Shown here: positions 6,480 through 11,203 of the stretch, piece after piece
Position numbering within the stretch: position 1 is the stretch's first letter
How the letters are laid out: every line of letters begins with the position of its first letter
Source of the DNA: Flavobacteriales bacterium UBA1959
GTDB lineage: Bacteria > Bacteroidota > Bacteroidia > Flavobacteriales_D > Sanyastnellaceae
Assembly: GCA_002336085.1 (NCBI GenBank)
Contig: DDEH01000140.1
Location: 1 to 11,203 of the forward strand
DNA: 11,203 bases
Direction: 5' to 3'
Program-made: the position numbers and the translations under genes
The notes under the pieces: generated by a model
Told to the model about the DNA's origin: nothing
Seen by the model: only the letters and a program-made list of their open reading frames with translations
The model's database searches: none

Positions 6480-8075
6480 ATGCAAAACGCAATAAATTCG
6501 AATGAAATGAAAGGTCAAAACAAGTGTCACTTATGCCTTTGGTGCTTGGTTTTTATGGCTTCAGCAGGCAGCATTGCTCGCGCCCAAGACCCTTACATAG
6601 CGACCTCACAAAATTACTTTTGCGCAGGATCTGAGGATGAGGTAACCATGTATTGCAATGTTTTGGCCTTCGATCCGGAGACCAATTTAGCAGACTGGTC
6701 TTTTTCTTGGGAGCCTGCTGTGGACGTGAGTGACCCATCTGCTCAGATTGTTTCTATTGCTCCGGACGCAACAATGGACTTTTCAGTCACCATGACGTCA
6801 CCTGATGGGACGGTTTATTTGGATGAAATCACCATCACAGTGTTCCCTGTTTTCACAGTAGCTGCTGGACCAGATTTAGCAGTTTGCAGCACAACGGCCC
6901 AATACCTGTCTGCATCGGCAGACATTCCAGACGCAATGATTTGGTCGTGGGAACCTGCATTGGGATTGAGCAATGCAAACATTCCAGGCCCTCAATTAAT
7001 GCAGGAAATAACACAAGTATATACCGTCACTGCTACCCTTACTGCATCTACTGTTTTTTCTTCGGGAGAGGCGTGTACTTCGAGCGATGTGATAGAGGTT
7101 GTGTCCATTTTCCCGGACATGAGCTTAGGGCTAGATATTGTTGCATGTGAAGGAACTGCGGTCACCATTGATCCCGGCTTGCCTTTAAATTATGAGTACG
7201 AATGGTCAGTGGAGACCGAGACGCTGCCGGTGCTTTTTGTCTCTTCTTCTGGGACATTTGGCTTGAACGCCACCTCGCCAGAGGGGTGTGAGCAGTCTGA
7301 TGTCATTGAGGTCACATTTACAGAAGGTCCAGAATTGACCTTGCCCGATTCGATAACAGGATGTGAAAACCCAGGCGTTGTTCTGGACGCCACGCCAACG
7401 AACTCTGCAACAGGTCCGTTTGAATTCGCTTGGTCTACGGGTTCTAATTTGGCGCAAATTACTGTGAGCGCAAGCGGGTGGTATGATGTCATGGTGTCTG
7501 ATGGAGGCAGTTGCTCCATCTCAGAAAGTACATGGGTCTCGACGCTGTCAAGTCCTGTTGCTTCCCTTCCTTCCGATACTTCTCTTTGTTTTGAGGATTA
7601 CCCAGGCATCGCTTATCAACTCGCAGTCTCAGCGGGTTTCGCTAATTATGCTTGGACATCAGGACAAACAGGCAATAGCATTTCCCTTGACAATCCGGGA
7701 TTGTATGGCGTGACAATTACCAACGATATTGGGTGCAGCACCGATCAAATGACTTTGGTTCAGGGGTTTTGTTCTGAACCTGCATTGTTTGTGCCATCTG
7801 CTTTCACACCAGACGGTGATGGCTTAAATGAGACCTTGCGCATTGAAGGAAAGAATTTAGTAGAGCTCGACTTCCGGTTGTACAACCGTTGGGGTATGTT
7901 GGTTTGGCAGGCGGATAGCATTGGCGATTACTGGCACGGTCAGGCGCCCGATCGCACCCACTATGTCCAAGATGAATTGTATGTCTGGAAGGCGAAGTAC
8001 CGGCATTATCTAGACGATCGAGGCCAGCTGAGTCCGTATAGCGAGGCATCAGGGTCGGTCCGCATATTGCGATAA
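6480..8075 (+). CDS. Secreted Ig/PKD-like repeat protein with T9SS type B sorting domain
   Basis: This is a predicted cell-surface or secreted protein exported by Sec and then the type IX secretion system; its specific role is not evident. A signal peptide (hydrophobic core CLVFMASAGSIA) probably ends after ARA at residue 35. Five Ig/PKD-like modules begin near C48, C136, C223, C295 and C370. Most have the pattern Cys, Trp in the middle, Gly-x-Tyr and a closing Cys (as in GWYDVMVSDGGSCS and GLYGVTITNDIGCS), suggesting one disulfide per module. From about residue 433 the gliding-motility-associated/CHU_C-type C-terminal domain follows: VPSAFTPDGDGLNETL at 438, then FRLYNRWGMLVWQ and a final SGSVRILR. 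I see no enzymatic domain, so adhesion, matrix or surface-layer roles are guesses. ATG 6480 is used; ATG 6507 would give a more compact 26-residue signal peptide. It lies 27 bp after the lipoprotein gene, so they are probably co-transcribed. Confidence 0.93.
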   Translation: MQNAINSNEMKGQNKCHLCLWCLVFMASAGSIARAQDPYIATSQNYFCAGSEDEVTMYCNVLAFDPETNLADWSFSWEPAVDVSDPSAQIVSIAPDATMDFSVTMTSPDGTVYLDEITITVFPVFTVAAGPDLAVCSTTAQYLSASADIPDAMIWSWEPALGLSNANIPGPQLMQEITQVYTVTATLTASTVFSSGEACTSSDVIEVVSIFPDMSLGLDIVACEGTAVTIDPGLPLNYEYEWSVETETLPVLFVSSSGTFGLNATSPEGCEQSDVIEVTFTEGPELTLPDSITGCENPGVVLDATPTNSATGPFEFAWSTGSNLAQITVSASGWYDVMVSDGGSCSISESTWVSTLSSPVASLPSDTSLCFEDYPGIAYQLAVSAGFANYAWTSGQTGNSISLDNPGLYGVTITNDIGCSTDQMTLVQGFCSEPALFVPSAFTPDGDGLNETLRIEGKNLVELDFRLYNRWGMLVWQADSIGDYWHGQAPDRTHYVQDELYVWKAKYRHYLDDRGQLSPYSEASGSVRILR

Positions 8076-8100
8076 GTGACAAAGTGCCTAGTATGATTTT

Positions 8101-8119
8101 TGGTCCCTCTCAGGGATCA
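8101..8119 (+). terminator. Hairpin between convergent T9SS cargo and ktrA-like genes
   Basis: TGGTCCCT (8101-8108) and AGGGATCA (8112-8119) form an 8-bp stem with a 3-base loop CTC. In + strand RNA the one imperfect pair is a G-U wobble; on the - strand it would be a C-A mismatch, so the structure favours + transcription. It begins 25 bases after the T9SS gene stop. It is not followed by a U-tract, although ATTTTT precedes it, so it is not a textbook intrinsic terminator. Confidence 0.45.
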
Positions 8120-8126
8120 GCAGAAC

Positions 8127-8822
8127 TCAGGAATTTATTTCCAGGAATCGCTTGACCGCGGAGAGGGTTCCAAACACGACCAGCGTGTCCGTATCTTGAA
8201 TAACCATTTCTGGTTTGGTAACGCCTATGATGTGCTCTTGGTTTTCTTCGCCAGCTTTTTCTGATTCGAAAATCCTTCGGATGGTGATCAATCGAAGTTC
8301 GTATCGGCTCGTCAGGTCAATGCTACCCAAGGTTCGTCCAATGCAATTTTGTGGAGCGTGGATTTCTGCGATTTCATAATCGTCTGGCAACGCTAAGAAA
8401 CCGCCAATGTTGGGGTGGATTAGTCGTTCGGAGATCACGCTTGCAACCTCGCTCTCAGGCGTCAAAATCTCATTCACTCCCAGGCTTGATAAGATTCTTC
8501 GTTGGTGGTCTCCATTTGAGCGGACAATTACTCTAGGAACATTTAAATCAATGAGATTCAGTGCTGTCAGTACAGTGGCTTCGAAGTTTTCACCGATGGC
8601 AACAATGGCCGCGTCCATGTCTTGTACGCGCTGGGTCTGGAGGGCTCGAATATCTGTGGAGTCGAGTGTCACTGCCAATGCGACGTCGTCTTTGATGCCT
8701 TCTGACCGGGTTGCGTTGTGATCGAATGTAAAAACTTCAGCTCCCTTGGAGGCCAAGGACAAAGCAATTTGTTTGCCATAACGGCCCATTCCAAAAACGG
8801 CAAATCGGGATGATTTCGGCAT
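8127..8822 (-). CDS. K+ uptake regulatory RCK protein (KtrA/TrkA family)
   Basis: This is a cytosolic gating subunit of a Ktr/Trk-type potassium transporter. The N-terminal RCK/TrkA-N Rossmann domain (about 7-125) has G11-x-G13-x-x-G16 (GMGRYG) and an acidic D34 at the end of the second beta strand, which suits NAD(H) or adenine nucleotide binding. VTLDSTD, DMDAAIVAIGENFEATVLTAL and PRVIVRSN are typical of the family. A TrkA-C domain (about 140-225) includes IGRTLGSIDLTSRY and ends with DTLVVFGTLSAVKRFLE. The length of 231 residues matches KtrA with one RCK unit, not the duplicated E. coli TrkA. No KtrB/TrkH pore gene lies in the window, so its partner is encoded elsewhere. It starts 30 bp after kynureninase and may share that transcript, although a functional link is not obvious. 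There is no clear Shine-Dalgarno site. Confidence 0.93.
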   Translation of the reverse strand: MPKSSRFAVFGMGRYGKQIALSLASKGAEVFTFDHNATRSEGIKDDVALAVTLDSTDIRALQTQRVQDMDAAIVAIGENFEATVLTALNLIDLNVPRVIVRSNGDHQRRILSSLGVNEILTPESEVASVISERLIHPNIGGFLALPDDYEIAEIHAPQNCIGRTLGSIDLTSRYELRLITIRRIFESEKAGEENQEHIIGVTKPEMVIQDTDTLVVFGTLSAVKRFLEINS

Positions 8823-8852
8823 GATCGAGGATTGAGAAGTTGGATTCGAGGG

Positions 8853-10151
8853 TTATTTCTTGGTAAGAGCTTGAGTGCAGTTGCGCAAAACGATTAAGAA
8901 TGCAGCAACATCTTCAAAGGTATTGTACAATGGAACAGGCGCCATCCGAATCACGTTGGGTTCACGCCAGTCTGCGATTACTCCCGCTTCGGTCAGCGCA
9001 TCAAACAAGGTTTTTCCAAAACCATGTGCAGCGAGAGAAAGCTGGCAGCCACGGCGATTAGGGTCTTGTGGCGTGATGAGTTCTGCGCGAAAGCCGACGT
9101 CTTTTGCGACAAATTGGATACCTGCTTCTAAGTATGCCGTAAGGCGCTTGCTCTTTAACCGCAATTGATCAATTCGCGCATCGAGAAACATATCCAGTGA
9201 CGCCGCGTGAACCGCCATATTTAAGACAGGTGCATTCGACATTTGCCAAGCCTCAGCTGTGTTCATGCTATTGAATTCAGGCTCCATCAGGAAACGTCGT
9301 TTGGCATCATGACCCCACCAACCATCAAACCGTGGAATGTCCTCCCGGCCGACATGGTTTTCGTGGATGAAGGCTCCAGCTACTGCCCCCGGTCCCGAGT
9401 TGAGGTATTTGTATGAGCACCAGCAGGCAAAGTCGACATTCCAGTCGTGCAATTGCATCGGAACATTGCCCATTGCATGGGCCAAATCGAATCCGCAATA
9501 TGCCCCAACCGCATGGGCTGCGCGCGTGATGCGTTCCATGTCCATGAGCTGTCCGGTGAAGTAGTGCACGCCTCCGATCATTACCAGCGCCAATTCGTCT
9601 GAATGCTCTTGTATTGCCCGTTCAATGTCCTCTTCTTCGATGCAGGTTGCTCCTGGGCGTGGACCAATTTCAATTAAGTCTTTTGTCGGATCACCTCCAT
9701 GAAACCTGATTTGGCTGGCCAGCGCATATTGATCCGATGGGAAGGCTTTTGCTTCGCACAAAATTTTGGTACGTTGTCCTTTCGGGGCATAAAAACTCAC
9801 CAAGAGCAAGTGCAGGTTTACGGTGAGCGCATTCATAGCAACAACTTCGTGCTCTTTTGCGCCGACCAAGTGCGCCAGGCCTTTGGTTAGTTTCTCGTGG
9901 TAGCTGACCCACGGATTCTTCGCGTGAAAGTGCCCTTCAACGCCCCATTGAGCCCAATCATCTAACTCTGTTTTCAGCGCCTGCTCTGCAGATTTAGGCT
10001 GCAAGCCCAAGGAATTCCCAGTGAAGTAAATCACTTCCTTCCCATTGATTATTGGGAGGTGAAAATCCGCCCGGCGAGCGGGAAAGGGATCACTTTTGTC
10101 CAAGGACCTTGCGTGTTCTACGCTAAATGTATGCTTAAGATTCGCCTCCAT
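8853..10151 (-). CDS. kynU: Kynureninase
   Basis: This is a pyridoxal-phosphate enzyme that hydrolyses L-kynurenine to anthranilate plus alanine, or 3-hydroxykynurenine to 3-hydroxyanthranilate plus alanine, in tryptophan degradation and NAD synthesis. The fold type I aminotransferase-like sequence carries VIYFTGNSLGLQPKS near the N-terminus, MNALTVNLH (cofactor-phosphate region), AFPSDQYA, the Asp-His pair in FDLAHAMGN, and the cofactor lysine K248 in WCSYKYLNSGPGA. GWWGHDAKRRF follows. All these segments match characterised kynureninases closely. I chose the ATG at 10151, giving 432 residues. A TTG at 10184 would add 11 residues with no family support. It lies 55 bp after the UbiA-like gene and 30 bp before the ktrA-like gene. 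No other kynurenine-pathway gene (tryptophan dioxygenase, formamidase, monooxygenase) is nearby. Confidence 0.97.
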   Translation of the reverse strand: MEANLKHTFSVEHARSLDKSDPFPARRADFHLPIINGKEVIYFTGNSLGLQPKSAEQALKTELDDWAQWGVEGHFHAKNPWVSYHEKLTKGLAHLVGAKEHEVVAMNALTVNLHLLLVSFYAPKGQRTKILCEAKAFPSDQYALASQIRFHGGDPTKDLIEIGPRPGATCIEEEDIERAIQEHSDELALVMIGGVHYFTGQLMDMERITRAAHAVGAYCGFDLAHAMGNVPMQLHDWNVDFACWCSYKYLNSGPGAVAGAFIHENHVGREDIPRFDGWWGHDAKRRFLMEPEFNSMNTAEAWQMSNAPVLNMAVHAASLDMFLDARIDQLRLKSKRLTAYLEAGIQFVAKDVGFRAELITPQDPNRRGCQLSLAAHGFGKTLFDALTEAGVIADWREPNVIRMAPVPLYNTFEDVAAFLIVLRNCTQALTKK

Positions 10152-10206
10152 GGATGTTGGTTTGCGTCGGCCCCAAAGTTCCAACGAAAAAGTTCAAGTT
10201 TCGGAA

Positions 10207-11052
10207 TCACACCCAGAAAATGATAACAAAGCCTTGAACAATAAGACAACCATCGAGAACGAGACTGTAGAACCATTCCTTGCGAACGATTTGACCGTAA
10301 ACTACGCAGGGCATGGCGCAAGCGATTGTGCAGAGAGGAGCCACCGCATTCCCAATCAAAAGGAATATTCCTGCACCTGTGGCTAGAAGGGCAATGGCTA
10401 AATATGTGGCGCTTTTGGGTCCAATACGCTGTGGTACGGTATTCATAGAGGGGGGGTCAACTGCCATGTCCCTGACATCGAACGGAACGGTCAATCCTGC
10501 TATCAGAAGAGATTGCGCAAGGACTCGGGCCATCAAATCAAACTCTAGCGCTGCGCTGCCACACATGATGCTAGGAATCCAAACCGTCGCGAGTCCCCAG
10601 GTTATGGCAATTACGGGGAGTTTAAATCGACTGATGTCTCGCCATCCATTTGAATCATTGGAAAATGGATTGGACGCATAGCCAAGTGCCAAAGCCGACA
10701 AAATGATGAGGAATGGACTTGCTGGAACAAGGAGGTGGGCCCAGTTCAACAAATCTTGGCGGAAGACAATAAACCATGCCGCAATGCACAGGCACCAAGC
10801 CCCCAGCAACATCCCCGAGTACTTTTCGATAAATATCCTGCGATCCTGCGGGATGTGATGTGGCATACGCTTGTATTTAATGCGACGCTGTAGCGTGTAA
10901 ATCGCTCCTGTGCCCACCCCTATGGCAATCACAATCCCTGATTGGATTATGTCCCAATCTGGCATTTGGTTAGCTGCTTGCAATGTGGCCATTGCAGAGC
11001 TCATCGCTCCAAGAGCGATCCAAAGGTGCGTATAGCCCACGATTTTTACCAT
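10207..11052 (-). CDS. UbiA-superfamily-like integral membrane protein
   Basis: This polytopic inner-membrane protein has about eight or nine hydrophobic segments. Examples are HLWIALGAMSSAMATL, GIVIAIGVGTGAI, FLIILSALALGYA, VIAITWGLATVWI, LAQSLLIAGLTV and a final SLVLDGCLIVQGFVIIFWV. The segment FDVRDMAVD (D192, D195, D199) followed by SMNTVPQRIG strongly resembles the second Asp-rich motif and following helix of UbiA prenyltransferases. Bacteroidota carry a group of such proteins, usually annotated hypothetical or UbiA-like. The first Asp motif (N/D-x3-D between helices 2 and 3) is absent: that place reads YTLQRRIKYKR. A normal prenyl-transfer reaction is therefore not assured and the substrate is unknown. 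I chose ATG 11052 (281 residues), which puts the first membrane helix close to the N-terminus. A TTG at 11118 would add 22 residues with no visible support. It is followed by kynU after 55 bp. Confidence 0.75.
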   Translation of the reverse strand: MVKIVGYTHLWIALGAMSSAMATLQAANQMPDWDIIQSGIVIAIGVGTGAIYTLQRRIKYKRMPHHIPQDRRIFIEKYSGMLLGAWCLCIAAWFIVFRQDLLNWAHLLVPASPFLIILSALALGYASNPFSNDSNGWRDISRFKLPVIAITWGLATVWIPSIMCGSAALEFDLMARVLAQSLLIAGLTVPFDVRDMAVDPPSMNTVPQRIGPKSATYLAIALLATGAGIFLLIGNAVAPLCTIACAMPCVVYGQIVRKEWFYSLVLDGCLIVQGFVIIFWV

Positions 11053-11203
11053 GCTACAAAGTTCGCACAATGCCCTTGAATTCCCATTTGGGCCCCAGAA
11101 GATGCCGTTGAAACTCAACGTTCAGTTTTTGGAGGTGAATGCCGCCTATTTATTTATGCAATCAACTCATTAACCGCTAGATTTGTGCATCATTTTTTCG
11201 CCG

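Noticed and set aside
10152..10206. GAACTTTG upstream of kynU, also seen upstream of the UbiA-like ATG, as a possible -7 element
   Set aside because: It differs from TAnnTTTG at the first position and no -33 TTG is suitably spaced, so neither was annotated as a promoter.
11003..11019. ATCGCTC/GAGCGAT stem with a 3-base loop in the UbiA-like gene
   Set aside because: Chance-level 7-bp stem in sequence encoding the first membrane helix.
11170..11202. Possible tail of an upstream - strand gene reading GEKMMHKSSG then stop
   Set aside because: Ten codons at the window edge cannot be told from chance; no family signal.

Overview
The window is an ordinary-looking chromosomal stretch from a member of the Bacteroidota, probably a Flavobacteriales-like lineage with moderate GC. 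Three things point there. One gene ends in a type IX secretion (T9SS) type B sorting domain. A lipoprotein belongs to the Big_5 'SPTGGP' family seen throughout that phylum. The SecA carries the enlarged preprotein-crosslinking region usual in Bacteroidota. Two upstream regions also contain the Bacteroidota promoter element TAnnTTTG, and recognisable Shine-Dalgarno sites are scarce.

Layout. Positions 1-2652 (+) hold secA, with its N-terminus cut off by the window edge. Converging on it with a 14-bp gap is a DUF72 (YecE-like) gene (-). Divergent from DUF72, with almost no spacer, comF starts a run of four + strand genes. These are comF, a free methionine-(R)-sulfoxide reductase (GAF fold), a Big_5 envelope lipoprotein whose ATG overlaps the reductase stop (ATGA), and a secreted Cys-paired Ig/PKD-like protein with a T9SS C-terminal domain. 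From about 8.1 kb to the end everything is on the - strand. Read in transcription order there is a UbiA-superfamily-like membrane protein, kynureninase, and a KtrA/TrkA-type RCK protein, with gaps of 55 and 30 bp. A hairpin separates this block from the T9SS gene.

How they work together. SecA moves the lipoprotein and the T9SS cargo across the inner membrane by their signal peptides; the T9SS then moves the cargo across the outer membrane. The reductase is a cytosolic oxidative-damage repair enzyme. Kynureninase belongs to tryptophan degradation or NAD/anthranilate supply, and the RCK protein gates K+ uptake through a membrane partner not encoded here. The co-directional groups may be operons, but there is no evident shared pathway.

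I found no CRISPR array, tRNA, rRNA, insertion sequence, phage gene or defence system, and no coherent undescribed system. The points most worth checking are a perfect 24-bp palindrome inside the reductase gene, a terminator-like hairpin plus T-tract inside the 3' end of the DUF72 ORF, and a UbiA-like protein that keeps only the second Asp-rich motif. Signal peptides, membrane segments and family assignments were read by eye; no search was run.
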